Notes under the pieces: model-generated
What the model saw: only the letters and a program-made list of their open reading frames with translations
The model's database searches: none
What the model was told of the DNA's origin: nothing
Origin: Enoplolaimus lenunculus
Lineage: Eukaryota > Nematoda > Enoplea > Enoplida > Thoracostomopsidae
Length of the DNA stretch: 64,000 nt
Direction: 5' to 3'
Assembly (NCBI GenBank): GCA_030248215.1
Contig: JASANG010001649.1
Coordinates: 1 to 64,000, forward strand
Position numbers and translations under genes: made by a program
In this document: positions 25,501 through 40,500 of the stretch, one piece after another
Position numbering within the stretch: the first letter of the stretch is position 1
How the letters are laid out: every line of letters begins with the position of its first letter

Positions 25501-28500
25501 TTTACACGAGTCATACACAACCGATTGTGCTCAATTTTCAATGCTATATCCGGTTTGCATCCGGCTTCGGTTCCAGTAAAATTTACTATCCGACCTGGTA
25601 TCCAATAAAATTCATATCTGGTTGATCGTTTGTCACCACATAGGCCATGCGTTCATTGCTCGCGGGATGAGTTACCGTGAGTCGTGGTTCGCACATCATG
25701 TCTCAGTCCTATTTTCAACTCTGTTGACGCCTAAACGACCTCTGGCCACAACCTTGACTGTTGTTTCAGATTGAACATTTTGAAAAGTAGAACCTGTGCA
25801 TTGCAGTCACAAATACGTAAGGTTTTTCGAATCTGGAGATTGGCTCGCTTGTAGTCAAATAGTTTTTTTGAACTTATTAATTTCAAAAATTTGTCTCAAT
25901 GAATTTGACATTTCTTATTTAAAATACGGTTCAGGTGTCAAAACCACTACTCCTAAGCTTGGAATAGTATTGATAGTGACGTTGGTAATTTTAGTTTATA
26001 TTTTAAAAATCAGATGGGTTTCAATTGTGCACGGAATCCGCCAGGTATGTGCTAATGGGTTGCTGGTGCACCCAGCTGGGTGCCCTTAGTAATTCTTTAA
26101 ATATGGAGGTATATGAAGAATATTATTTAAAGGTGTCACATTGTCTCACACTATTGTACGTTTTGGTCAAAAGCTCAACTTGCACACTCAGTGCGATATT
26201 GTGATGGCGGTCGTGTCTGGGTGTACATGCAAAAATATTGCATATATATTCCTAGGTTTTGGAAAAATGCCAGGGTTGTGGGTATTGCTTTTTTGGTATG
26301 TAATGTTTGATGATGTGCAGACTAAAGTAATGCGAAAAATGTGCTTTTTTCTAACCTCACAATTCACTGGTTCGAAAGTTTATAACACCAAATCACCGAC
26401 TGTTGACGGGTGCTGCGCACGCTTGAAAATTCAGGCGAAGATTTCTGTTGTTGTGTGTCTTCTACTGGCGTTTAAGATTTCTGTGGACGCTCTTACAAAT
26501 TAGTGTATTTTATACTGAGAAAAAATGTTACAATTGACAGTTGAAAACGTTTTCTATGCTTCGATTTCGGCATAAGGGTGTACCATATGGCTAATACACC
26601 TTGAATTGTCAGCTCATGTTTGTAAGAAGATTAAAAAAGATGTGTAGCACTTTGCAAAATTAAATTATTTAATTTGTAAACTGAACTCTGTTAAACTTGG
26701 AATTAAGTTTATTGCTGTTGACTAACCGGCTTGAAGCAATATTTGAAAAATCTACATATTCCTAGACATGGGTGCACCAATAGTATTTGAGGAGGGTGCG
26801 GAACAACGCATGTAGGGGAATGCAGGGGAACATTACATTCATTTTCACGTTTCAAGGTATTAAATTTCTACTTCAATTGATATTGAAAAATTTTGGCGGT
26901 ATGGCTTCAGTGGGGGTACTGTTGTCATATTTCGCCAAATGCGTCACCTGTATCACCCATCTCGGCGCTCTTAAATATGCATGGAGCGGTTGGGCTAGAA
27001 TTGGACTGGCAATAAAAATTAGCCTTGTCGAAAGCCAGATTATTTTCTAGGCCAACAGACCGTGACAACGTCTAAAAGTTAGATTTTTCATTTTGTTAAG
27101 TGGCCGAAATTTTAGCCGGCCCACCAGGCATTTGCCTGATACGCCTAGATAACTACCCTGTTAATGGGTTCAGTTGGAACAATATTCAGTTATGGTCGTT
27201 AGAGCGTTGTAAAATAAAATACAAATCAACCACAGTGCTGTGATGCTTTTTTCAGCAAGTTGTCAATATTTTGATTTTTTCGTACCCATCCTGATAGGGA
27301 ATGGAATCAGGAGCACAGCCAGTTCAGTTAGCCTCTTCGGTAATTTTGGAATTTTGGGAATTGATGTATATCTTCTTTCCCTCCTGTTGTATACGCTACT
27401 GGGCCCAATATATATACATGATTATCTTTCTTATTAGGCTAGATTTTGTTCAATGTAGAATTGTTAAAAAACACATGCATTTGAACAATTGACGGACGTA
27501 AATAGCTACTACTCTGCGCTGCATGTATGTGACACAACTCTCTGACTCAGCTCATGGGTCCAAATTTGGCGTCAAGCTTAGGAAAGGCTTACTCAGGGTT
27601 GCGGCCCACAAATGTAGGTTTCAACCCAGGGGCCTCGGCATTGACCGTTTTTCAACCCAGGTATCCAAGGCTTCTACATCGGCCGCGGCCGGTCCCAACC
27701 CTGAACGACGTAGTTGGTTTGGTTTTAGCAAGGTCACGCAAATTACGTAGGTATATATGGTTAAAAATGTATGTTAGTGTTTGTCGCGGCTAACATTTTA
27801 ATAGCAGAAATTAAAAATTTCAGAGTTATCGGACGGGCTAATGGACCGTCTGGTGTCTGTAAAGGTAGTGCCCCTGCTCTAACAGAAATGACCTTATGAT
27901 TGTTTACAGGCTCGTAGCAAGCTCAACCTGCGGGGGAGGGGCAAAGCATGAATTGGAGGTGCGTACAGTTGACATAACAAGCTTACAAAAACGGGGCTCA
28001 CATACTTTTTTTCGAATGCTAACATTTTTCTAGGAGGGCTGAGATCTCCACTCGTGCTACGCTCCTGATTTAACAAGCTAACAAGCTTATCAACGGCGCT
28101 AAAAGTTTGCTAGGGATGCTAACATTTTTCAAGGTTGGGCTGATATCTTCCCTCGGACTACGGGCCGATTTTCCACTAGATCGCTACCGTTACTTTGAAA
28201 TATTTGATAATGGGGGTACACAGGGGCGTGGCAACTGGCGTCCGTGACCCTTTCGGTTAGGTGAATGCATTGCCCATATTGAATAATAGTTAATATCTTG
28301 TTAATTAAAGCCAATTTTACAGTCGTATATTTCGGTGCCGATTCTAACAAATCTTTTCTGGATTACGTAACTGCTTGTGTATTGTTTGTTATTCTAAAAA
28401 TTAAATAATTTCACACCTTGAGCCCGAACCGACCCGTCGCCAGCTCGCCTTTCTAGGGGCGTCTAAATTTTTCAGGAGGGGCATACAATCGTTTTCGATG

Positions 28501-31500
28501 ACTTACAGGCAAGTTTGAAAGCTTTCTTGACAATGCAAGATTCTGCCAGAAGGGTGAGCACCACCGGCCAGCTATGGTTACGAGCCAGACCTATATAGAA
28601 TTTAGATTCGTATTTTGTTAGACTCACATTCAAATTAAAATTGGTTTCGGTGTGAAAATACTAAACGCGATGATTAAATTAAAACCCGTTATTATTTTTC
28701 AATATTTCGCAGGGGCGGGCGGATGCAGAAAAAATTGAAATGAAGGTTCACAGGTTGGGATCCACGGAACCAAAACGACACTTTGACGCATAGACTTGAC
28801 TAACGATATCCGATTCGAAGCAATTTTCGACTATACATTTGACACTTTTCGTAATACGAAGGGGATTAATGAACAGGCACCCAACGAACCCCCTATGATC
28901 CGCCTGTGTACACGCCTGTAGCCAGCTCACCTTGCTAGGATGGTTAAAAAATTTTCAGGAGAGGCACACAAGTATTATCGATGACTTTCAATCATGGTTG
29001 AACATTTTCTAGGAGGAGCCAGAGCTTTTTCCAAAACGGGGTGAACCTCCCTGACCCCCACGCTCGCTACGTGCCCGCCGGTGAATGATTTAAATTTTTT
29101 GAAAATTTAAACATTAGTTTGAGTACAGACAACGAGTAGCACTAAAGAAGCAAACAGCTATAGTCAGGCGTACACAAGTAAAAGAACACGAGTTAAACTT
29201 TTTAATCTGTACTACTTGCATGGCATACGCCTGTTTCATGATGGTTTCTAGCATTTGTATACGTGTATGTGTTTATTTTTGTTTATAAACACCCCGTACC
29301 GTGTGTATATTAAAGCAGTCAAACTGGGCCAGAAAGGCGTGGTGGCGCATATTTGTTGCAACGCAACAAAGTCGTACCGAAAAAGGGGCTTCAGTTAAAC
29401 ATTCCATAAACACAAATATGTTGAATTTACTACTACCTTATTGAATAATTGTTAACAATTTCAAAAGTTGACTAAGATCAATCTTTGAGTATATGAATTA
29501 ATATTTTAGAATTAGTATTTTAGTTGATTTTTTGTGGAGTTGGCCCTCAGTCAGCCGTGTATGTTATCGCTTGCGCTACTGAGACAGGGTTATTCAATGT
29601 TTCGACAAACAGTGTTGGTAGGCGAACAAAATTAGACAGATAAGCCAAACGGTATTTTTTTACATCTTTGTAGGCTGCAACGCGAGAAGAGGACAAAAAG
29701 TTTCTATTTGCATGAGATTATGCTTTATCGAAGTTTAAATTCTGGCTACACCTTTGCCGTAGTCTATTTCTAGTTTTAGCGGAAAATTACGCAACACGAG
29801 GGTGGTGCAGATAAATTAAACTCGGTGTTATTTAGAACGATATAAGTTTCAATTTAAAGCCCGTATTCTCAAATGTGTGCAGCAGCTATCATCAGTTGGC
29901 GATAGGTTCTGTAACTTTGGAGCCAGCGCATGGTGATATTCGAAATTCAGCACATTGTTGTTTGAAAACCTATCGCTATCTGGTGCTAGGTACTATACAC
30001 ATTTAAAATATGGGTCTAAATCTCAGCTTAAGTTTATGGTGCGTGTTGTAGAATTGCAACAAGACTGCGATATGCTTTCAGACCAAAAAAATTTGGGTGC
30101 AGTCGACTGTTTTAAATTTGACATTTGAATGAAAGTAGGGACATTTTGCGAAGTGAATGAAAACTGTTAAAGGCGCTGTGCGTTGATTTTTGGGATTAAA
30201 TGTATTAGAATTTAAAAAGTTTGATGAAGAAAAGGATTTTGTGCCGAGACACACAACACGAGTGCTTAGGGACTACGGCGGTGATATTGATGGCGCGGGG
30301 GCGCCACTCCCTGTTGGCCCGAGCGGACGAAAATTGTTTCAATCGCCTGCATGAACGTTGTGAGTTTCGACCACCCCAACCAAAAAATGTGTGTCGCTCA
30401 AAATTCCGCTGCGCCCCTGCCTAACTGAAATTCTCGGGCACCCTTCCCGGCTGAAAACCCTCGACACCCCTACCCCCGAATCACCAAGAACTCGTCCACA
30501 ATGAATAAGTGCATTGGGCACTTTGATTTGGTTCGAGATATCGCCGTTCATCCTTTGGCAATTTTCAAGTTCATTTGAATAAAAAAGGCTCTTATCGTAG
30601 TCTGGCAAGGGATATTAATTTTTATTCCTGTTATTTCTGTTTTTGAACATTTTTTGGCCTTGAATTAAAACTCGGCTCGAGTACAATTCTGCTTTTAAAC
30701 AACCCTTCGGCAACTTTGCATGCCTCAGCCCAGTAGCTTCGGGTAACTAAAAATCTGGGTATCTTAAACGACCCGGTCTCTCTATAACGGAAATGGGAAA
30801 GAAATATTTAATATAAAACGTTTAAAGTTTATTACTGTGGATCTGAGCAAAAAATAATAATAAACATGTTGCCGATAGCGGGCGTTAGTTGCTGAGCAGG
30901 TTCCGTATACAATGGGACAGGGGAATATATCGTGCTTACTCTATTAAAATTCATAACAATCAAGAAAAAAGCATTTTTACAGGCTTTACAATAGTCATTG
31001 CACTCAAAATAATATTTCTGATATTTAAGAAAAAGTTTCTTAAATTTAAGAAATATAATTAGCAAGGTGCACTTGAAAAGTATTTCTGTTATAGCAGAAA
31101 AGTTTTCAAAAAAGTTTTGAAATAAAGTCTGAAAATAAACGTTTTCCAGTTGTTTTTAGAAAAATTGTCTTAAATGTCAGAAAAACTTTTCAGATATGCA
31201 CAGAAAATACTTCAGAAATACTTTGTTGCGTGTGGATTCCGGAGTTTTAAAGCTGGGTACACCCCTGCTGTTGAATTTAACATTGTTTGCTTCGACGAAA
31301 TGAATAGTTATAATTATAAGCGTCCCGGCGGAAAACACTTTGGAAGGAATTATTAAACTTAAACTTTTTGGTGTCAAAACTATGGAAACTGTTGAGATTG
31401 AGATAGTGTTTGAGAAAAATAAAACGTCCGTTAGAGGCTGTTTGCGGTTTTGCACCGTAAGAATGAATAGTCGGATAAAATCCAAAACGGAAATTATTGA

Positions 31501-34500
31501 CCAGAGTTGGGTTTCAATATTGACCAGTGAACAACGATTTGATAGGCATATTATCTTTGAAATTTTTCACCTAACAGACAGTCAATCGATAGGTTCGGAA
31601 TAAAAAATACCCGGTTATTTATGCAAGTAGTCAGCTGAACTTGTTGTCAGGTAACTTTTCAATAGGAGCATGCAAGGATTTAACATTGCCTCAGTGTGGT
31701 GCAGATTTTCGCTAATTAGATTGAACCTCTCTGGAGCCCTTTTGGAAATAGGCCCGTATGTATCACAACAAAGAAATAAAAATGGAATTACTACCGACAG
31801 GTATATTTAAAATTGCAGTATATTCGACAAGAAACGAGTACATATATATACACGTACGTTAGTAATTGTTGAAAATAAAGAACCTGTATACCCCGACCCT
31901 CAAAATGATAGATGCTTTCCTGAGTATCAATCGCATTGCTGACTCTAGAAGGAACGGCACAGTACTAAGAAATGCACGGGGGTTTACTGAAGGTAAAGGT
32001 TCGAGGCGAGACCAAATATTTGAATTTTTACATCATCAACGTTGAACTATTTTTGGAAAAACAACGTGGTTTGGACATGTTTTCAGTTTGAGAGTGGTAA
32101 ATAGTTGTTTATTCGGACGCGCAGCTAAACGAAAAGACCCAGGAGGTTAAGTAGGCAATTTTTATGCGTCTAGATAAATTTTGGCACAGCTTATAAATGT
32201 ACTAAATCCACAAGTGCCACTTGCAATTTTTTTGATGACCCTTTCCTACATGTGGGGTTGCTAAAGGGCCTGGTTCCATTTAAGGGAAGATCTTAGGATC
32301 GCATCATCGCCCGCCCCCCACCACTGCCACGAAAAATTACAAAATTTGCCAAGTGAATATGCTAAAATTAAATCTGGCTTCTTTCATGCCTGACTGACGA
32401 GTTTTCTCTAACCTTTATTTAGTTTTCACACTTTCGTTCTAATAGTTCACCACCTAATCTAAAATTATTTTCAAGATTGTGTTGTCGAGGGGGAGCTCGG
32501 TAAACCTCGCATCCCTTCCCGCCGCCGAAAAGTGCTGTATCCTCCCGCTGAACTGGGTACTCTGTTAGTAGTATTCCTTTGTTAAGCAACCGGGTTTAAA
32601 TCGGATAGTAAAATAACGGAAACAGTTAGTGATTAAAATACCGGAAAAGGAAACAGAAAACGTATATTTAAGTAAGCATAACATTTAGACTGATTTTTTG
32701 CTTTGGCTTTTAGGCTTAAGTATAAGCTCATTCTAACGTTTAGGCTTAGGCATAGGCTTTGAAATATTCTGTTACGGCCCTGTTATTGGCCAAAAATCAA
32801 AGACTACTTGCAAAAACTTCAAAAAATATTTTGCTGTATATTTTGAAATTTCATAAGATGGAGAAATTGGCGTTAAGGTTTGTAAAGGGGCACTTTATAC
32901 ATGTATGTATTGTATATATTTAAATGTATTGGTATATATGTACATAATATCATATCTATAAATATGTGTATATAATTATACATGAAATGACGTTCCCTAC
33001 TTTACTTAAATCGACTTTGTCAACTGATTTTACGACCCAGACACATTTTAAAATTCGTACTGTATAATTAAATTAATTTCCTAAATTATTGGATTGTACT
33101 TGGTATGTTTCTTTACATTAAGTAAATTATAATCTTTTAAGTTTATTCCCAAGACAACTGTTTAGATTGAAAAAAAGAACATTAGTTCTAAATTGATTTT
33201 AAGATATACTGGCCGCTTTTGTATTAAGCATCGAAAAGCAAACACCGCAGCTGAGATTGATGTATTGATTTGCTGGATAAACAAGAATTTGGGCGGAAGT
33301 CGTATCGTGACGCAACCGGAAACAAATATTGGCTATTACACACTATCATCCACATTTATGGTTAAGGCTCTGGCTTATAGGCACAGGCTTAGGTAAAGGC
33401 CAAGGATAAAGAAACGTATATACACCGTTTCGTATGGCTTAACCTAAGCCTAAGCGTAAATGTGGCGAAATGGTACAAAGTTCCTAAAAGTTAACCTAAG
33501 CCTGAGCGTAAATATGTCGATAAATGTACAAAACAGAAAAATATTCCTAAAAGTTTTAATGCTAATTTGAATAATTCATAAGATCCATAGGAAAGTCTAA
33601 GCGAAGCAATAACGAATAGTTCAGCCTATGAAATGGTAAAGTCAACAAGATGTTTTGTAATGTCTTGCTACTCTAATTGATAAATCTGCAGCTGCTAAGG
33701 CTTGTTTGAAAACGTACTAACGTACAATAGTTGCTAATTCAGCCGCGTTCAGTATGTAATCAGAGCTTTCAGACTTTTCAATCAGTTTCGTTGAACCGGC
33801 TAATACACAAACAGCAGTTATAAACAGTTCGACTCAAAGTACAACTCTTTAAGATAAACCTTGCGGTATATAAAAGCTGTATGAAAAACGTAGAGCAAAA
33901 ACTGATTCGTTAAAATGTTGGCGGACACGAAAATATACACGGCAAGTTGAAGCATATATAAGCTATCAGGACGGGCCCGTAGCCAAGGGACGCCAGAGGG
34001 GCTCAACCCTTCTGGAAAAATTCCCCCTAGAACATTTTTATCCGTGCATGTAGGTCAACGAAAACTCTTGTATGTCCCTTTGAAAGTTTTTAGCCTCCCA
34101 CTCCCAGTAAAGTAAGCTGGCTACGGGCCTGTATCTGGAGAACGGCTTTGGATTACATTTTCATTTCAGAAGGGTGTAACTTCAAATAAAGGTTCGTTGC
34201 GTTTGAGACTAGCAAGCGAACAAAATCTATAGGAGTTTACAAAATTGACTTTTTCTTAGTTTTTGTGTAATTTTGTGGGTTAATATTGGTTTTACAAGAG
34301 TGCATCATGATACAAGAGTGTGCAACTCTTTGGGTTCCGCATAGTACAAAATATGCCACCGGGTGTTGCACTTTTGGCTGACCCCTTATAGGAGGGTTGC
34401 TGTCACACGCAATAACCCTAAGTTAAACTATAAGCCGATCATTTTTGATGCCGGATGCATAAAATGACATGGTTCGCTCAGGTTGTATCCCACTCTAAAT

Positions 34501-37500
34501 AGGGGGCAGGCAAAACCCAACGCGCGTCGGGTACATTGTTTCCTACACAGAATGTACTCAGTTGCATACTCTTGTTGAAGTATGCATCGTCCACTATTGG
34601 TTTTACCCGCTCGGTATACGCTTTTGATAGCTATTCGTTAAAGTTTATAACCAAACTTCCCTAAAGAATATGCAAAGTACAACCGTCAATATTACACATT
34701 TGGCGCGGGCGTCAAATAAATTTTAGGAGCAGCCAATGGGGATGTTATGACTTAATTGGTCTGTTTTTACTGCAATTGTATATGTGTATAGCACCTATCA
34801 CCAGTTGGCGATTGGTCTTGTTACTTTGGAACAAGCAGCGTTTTAAATTGTAAAATTTCACAATATTTCTGCTACGGTGGTATTTCGAAATACTTTTTGA
34901 ACAGCGCCGTACTTAGGGTTGCCCGGGTCCCCTCCAAAAATCAAACTCTGAGCACTTTTGTAGCGGCGAATGAAGGGTTTTCGGGGCGTTGATCTGAAGT
35001 TGATCAAGTCACTTCCCCCATTTTTCTACGAGGTTAACCGTATGAGTTACCTTTAACGGCCGTCTCAATTATTTCGCTAGCAGAATTACCATCAGATGAA
35101 GGAATTTTCGCGAGCGAAGCGAGCAAGAAATCCGCCATACTATCTCCTGTTTGGTTACATGCTTCAGTTAGGAGTCTCGGACCCAAAAAAACGGCACGGG
35201 CGAAGCAAGCACGTAGCCAGGTGCAATTGTAGTGCTAAAGCCTAGCGTAAAATTGTAGTTTTGCTGTGTTCCGGTGGGCGGTTCCGATCACTTGATGCGC
35301 CCCTTAAACCGGCCGGGGGCGGTAAGCACGGCTTTGTTAGTGAAGAAAACCTGTCGCTAACGGTTTTGCTGTGTTCCGGTGGGCGGTTCCGATCACTTGA
35401 TTCGCCCCTTAAACCGGCCGGGGGCGGTAAGCACGGCTTTGTTAGTGAAGAAAACCTGTCGCTAACGGTTTTGCTGTGTTCCGGTGGGCGGTTCCGATCA
35501 CTTGATTCGCCCCTTAAACCGGCCGGGGGCGGTAAGCACGGCTTTGTTAGTGAAGAAAACCTGTCGCTAACGGTTTTGCTGTGTTCCGGTGGGCGGTTCC
35601 GATCACTTGATTCGCCCCTTAAACCGGCCGGGGGCGGTAAGCACGGCTTTGTTAGTGAAGAAAACCTGTCGCTAACGGTTTTGCTGTGTTCCGGTGGGCG
35701 GTTCCGATCACTTGATGCGCCTCTTAAACCGGCCGGGGGCGCTAAGAACGGCTTTGTTAGTGAAGAAAACCTGTCGCTAACGATTGGAAGGTTATAATAT
35801 TTGCCAACGGTTACCTCGGATATCAGCACTTGATGCATATTTAAATTGCAAGCGATGTATTCTGATACATGCATAAATATGATGCATATTTAAATTGCAA
35901 GCGATGTGTTCTGATACATGCATAAATATGATGCATATTTAAATTGCAAGCGATGTGTTCTGATACATGCATAAATATGATGCATATTTAAATTGCAAGC
36001 GATGTGTTCTGATACATGCATAAATATGATGCATATTTAAATTGCAAGCGATGTGTTCTGATACATGCATAAATATGATGCATAGTTAAATTGCAAGCGA
36101 TGTATTCTGATACATGCATAAATATGATGCATATTTAAATTGCAAGCGATGTGTTCTGATACATGCATAAATATGATGCATATTTAAATTGCAAGCGATG
36201 TATTCTGATACATGCATAAATATGATGCATAGTTAAATTGCAAGCGATGTATTCTGATACATGCATATATATGATGCATAGTTAAATTGCAAGCGATGTA
36301 TTCTGATACATGCATAAATATGATGCATAGTTAAATTGCAAGCGATGTATTCTGATACATGCATAAATATGATGCATATTTAAATTGCAAGCGATGTATT
36401 CTGATACATGCATAAATATGATGCATATTTAAATTGCAAGCGATGTATTCTGATACATGCATAAATATGATGCATATTTAAATTGCAAGCGATGTATTCT
36501 GATACATGCATAAATATGATGCATATTTAAATTGCAAGCGATGTATTCTGATACATGCATAAATATGATGCATATTTAAATTGCAAGCGATGTATTCTGA
36601 TACATGCATAAATATGATGCATATTTAAATTGCAAGCGATGTATTCTGATACATGCATAAATATGATGCATAGTTAAATTGCAAGCGATGTATTCTGATA
36701 CATGCATAAATATGATGCATATTTAAATTGCAAGCGATGTGTTCTGATACATGCATAAATATGATGCATATTTAAATTGCAAGCGATGTGTTCTGATACA
36801 TGCATAAATATGATGCATATTTAAATTGCAAGCGATGTGTTCTGATACATGCATAAATATGATGCATATTTAAATTGCAAGCGATGTGTTCTGATACATG
36901 CATAAATATGATGCATATTTAAATTGCAAGCGATGTGTTCTGATACATGCATAAATATGATGCATATTTAAATTGCAAGCGATGTGTTCTGATACATGCA
37001 TAAATATGATGCATATTTAAATTGCAAGCGATGTGTTCTGATACATGCATGAATATGATGCATAGTTAAATTGCAAGCGATGTATTCTGATACATGCATA
37101 AATATGATGCATATTTAAATTGCAAGCGATGTGTTCTGATACATGCATAAATATGATGCATATTTAAATTGCAAGCGATGTATTCTGATACATGCATAAA
37201 TATGATGCATAGTTAAATTGCAAGCGATGTATTCTGATACATGCATAAATATGATGCATAGTTAAATTGCAAGCGATGTATTCTGATACATGCATAAATA
37301 TGATGCATAGTTAAATTGCAAGCGATGTATTCTGATACATGCATAAATATGATGCATAGTTAAATTGCAAGCGATGTATTCTGATACATGCATAAATATG
37401 ATGCATATTTAAATTGCAAGCGATGTATTCTGATACATGCATAAATATGATGCATATTTAAATTGCAAGCGATGTATTCTGATACATGCATAAATATGAT

Positions 37501-40500
37501 GCATATTTAAATTGCAAGCGATGTATTCTGATACATGCATAAATATGATGCATAGTTAAATTGCAAGCGATGTATTCTGATACATGCATAAATATGATGC
37601 ATATTTAAATTGCAAGCGATGTGTTCTGATACATGCATAAATATGATGCATATTTAAATTGCAAGCGATGTGTTCTGATACATGCATAAATATGATGCAT
37701 ATTTAAATTGCAAGCGATGTGTTCTGATACATGCATAAATATGATGCATATTTAATTGCAAGCGTTGTATTTTGATACATGGATAAATACATGTATTTGC
37801 GCTCCGGTATTAGTGTGACTGGCCGGCTGCAGTATCTTTTGGTATCCAATCGCATCATGCTTTACATGAAATGAAAGGTCATTGTGCTGCCGAAAGGCGT
37901 GAAATATTTTAGTTTGAAAGACTCAAAGTCGAAGTTAACTTTGTGCTGCAAAGTGTCATATGAAATGCAGATTGATACCCTTTGCTGCCGAAAAGGGGTG
38001 GCGCTATATTTTTGATGACGTCGGGCGCCGTTCGTCACCGTCCGACGTCGTCCGTTGCCGTTTGTTACCGTACGGCAGCGTGCGGTATCGTACGTGAATT
38101 ACTCGCATACGTTACCGTATGGCAATGGACGGCACCGCACGACAAGTATAGCGCCACCCTAAGAGTTATTCAATTCAATATGAGTATTTAAAATATAACG
38201 GATATAATTTATCTAAGGCAATATACAGATATTTTTATGGGTAGCAAATACATAAAGTCATATGCTGGTTCCATGAAATATTGTGTTATTTCTGAAGTCA
38301 AGTATTGCTTTTTGACAAAATTTTAATTCTTAATTTTTGTTTAGATACTCATCAACGTTGATCGGAGCTGCTTGGCAAAGTTGCGTTGCGTTCTGTGGAA
38401 CTGTGTTCACTGAGATTTTGGCTTGGATTCCAGCAGCTGGTTCGCACGTCGTCGCCAGTTTTCGTGGTCATCAGGTTTGTTCTTTTTTGTCTGGTTGTCA
38501 CTTTACAAGACATTGTGTAAAATACTTGTACATCTCATTGTGTTAAATATGTTGAAAGTTTATATTTCATCAACAGTTTGCAAAAACCAGCTCAAGGCAA
38601 TCAAATCTTGCCAGTTAAAACAAGTAAAAATCGAACACGTGCTAAAAATTGTATTGCTCCAGGGACAGAAGAACTGGTCGGTACGCAGTTCCCGATTGAA
38701 CGCATGTAAAAATCAGGGACGGAACGTTTTTCTGTTGGAATGCAATAGAGTAAGCTTAAGCTTTAGGTTAATTTTTTGCTTAGACTTAGGATTATAGGTA
38801 TAAGCTCATTCTTACGCTTAGGTTTAGGAGTATGCTCATACTACTATTACGGCCCTGTTCTATGACAGAAAGCGATTTATATGCAAGGTAACGCATATTT
38901 ATGCACAATTGGTGTGTACATTTTGAAATCAAAATCCTGGCTACGTCCATGTATTAGCACTGCGTATGACATTTAAAAAATTTAGCTGGATGTTGTTTTG
39001 GTTTTTGTCGTCTTAATTCGGAACCAAACCACCGCTTTAACTTTATGGATTATTTTCGATAATTCCAAGTCGAGTGCCTTGCTTACATCATCGCACATGC
39101 TTTAACAAAATTTAGCAACATTTTAATTTGCAAGGCTTCTATAAGCTTTGAAAGTACAAAAAAGGCTGTTATGAACTGATGTATTTTAAAAATATACGTT
39201 TCGCGTTTGGATCGTAATATTTTTGTTATTTTTACAATCACCTGACATTGGTTATAAGCGTGTAGTCTTACAGATGGAAGCCGAGGGTGGCATTCCCATT
39301 AGGCAGCTGCGGATCCAGGATCTCAAAATGGAAGGGCCAAAATTTCACAGGTAATAAACTTATTTTTGACCCACACACAAACCACGAACTATTGCCATAA
39401 AATTGACTTCCTTACGTTCGTTCAATTATTTAAAGGCTCGGATTCGGAAGCCAATTTAGTTTTGAAAAAGCAAAATTCAGTCAGCTTCAGCAATATCCGT
39501 TTCTGTTTTGAATGAGTTGGAACTGCATGCTATTTTCGGAAAATGTTTTAGCATTAGCGGTTATGGACTTCAATTTTTATTTCGTAGAACAGCAATTGAC
39601 ACTTTATATAATTTTTGTCGAGATGCTGTTGGGGGGCCACGGCCGGGGTAGCCCCCCATGGATCCGCCACTGCATTAAGGAATTTTGTAGTTTACAAGGC
39701 GTCTCTTGCTCTAGAAAGTGTTTGTGTTTATGTACGTATTTTTGGACTTACCTTACAGTGGAGTCTATTTACTTTAGAGTGGTATTTCTTTTGGGGACAG
39801 AACATATTGGCTTTAGGGTGTCATATTTGACATTTCTACCTCGGTTGACGTTGGCCGCATCGCGTCTACTTCTGATGATCGTTCCGTTCGACTGTGGCGA
39901 TTACCTGAACTTCTTAGAGTGGAGCTCGGTGTCAGTGATGGATCTAGGTCAACTCATTGTGAACTGGCAAAAGAACGAACCGGATGCGTAGTTGTGGTTG
40001 AACCTGAATATACATTTTACGGACATGAAGCTCGAGTTTGGGCTGTCCGGTTTGTAAACGATGGGTCGTTGATTTCTGTTGGAGAGGTAAGCTGGTAGTT
40101 AAAGTAATTTTTTTGGTGGTAATCAATTGCGTCTGCTTGTTTGAACTAAAATAATGTGAACCAGGTCTAATGGTTTAATTCAAAAACTACGATCCGTAGC
40201 TGCGGTTTACAATTTGCGTCAGAGGTGTAAGTAGGTAACGATTTTGTACCCGCGTTGCGCTTTACCCTCGGAAATTTTATTTTTTTACCCGCTGGTGTAC
40301 CCGCGCAAAATTCCTTTACCCACTACCCACCTTTACCCGCCCATATTTTTTCTTGTGCGTTTAATACAATTGTGTAATTTTACAGTGCGTTGATGTTAGT
40401 AGCTTGATTCAAATTACAAAAAATTCATTATTAGTAATCTTAAAAACTAGCCATTAAGTAAAAAATTATAACACCGTACTAGCTGTGTACTTTGAACCGC

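Larger units (their letters stand above)
19822..38344 (+). other. large WDR6 intron (about 18.5 kb)
   Basis: It contains the repeats listed separately, many 150-400 bp families with ends such as GCCCGTAGCC, and both satellite arrays. One exon of about 90 bp, homologous to the human GHNSVVLYDPVVGC region, should be here, but I could not identify it. No other convincing host gene was seen; the frame at 31340-31603 is discussed under rejected items. Confidence 0.5.

Noticed and set aside
26141-26503. 120-codon plus-strand frame and the neighbouring ones at 25796 and 26787
   Set aside because: Hydrophobic, without domain similarity, in AT-rich intron sequence. Length alone is not enough.
31340-31603. 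87-codon plus-strand frame with mixed, codon-like composition
   Set aside because: No family recognised, no fitting splice partners, and the phase does not suit the missing WDR6 exon. A transcript would change this.
35242-35874. Long frames on both strands (178 and 210 codons) with a 35-residue repeat
   Set aside because: They coincide with the 105-bp tandem array. A period divisible by three keeps any open frame open, and both strands are equally open, so there is no sign of selection for protein.
35831-37790. Possible CRISPR-like array
   Set aside because: There are no spacers: the units are contiguous 49-bp repeats. The context is an animal intron.
39271-39352. Exon-like piece (MEAEGGIPIRQ) between AG and GTAATA in WDR6
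   Set aside because: The exons at 38345-38474 and 39817 join directly in phase and in family order (GHQ then GVIF), so this piece would interrupt a WD repeat.
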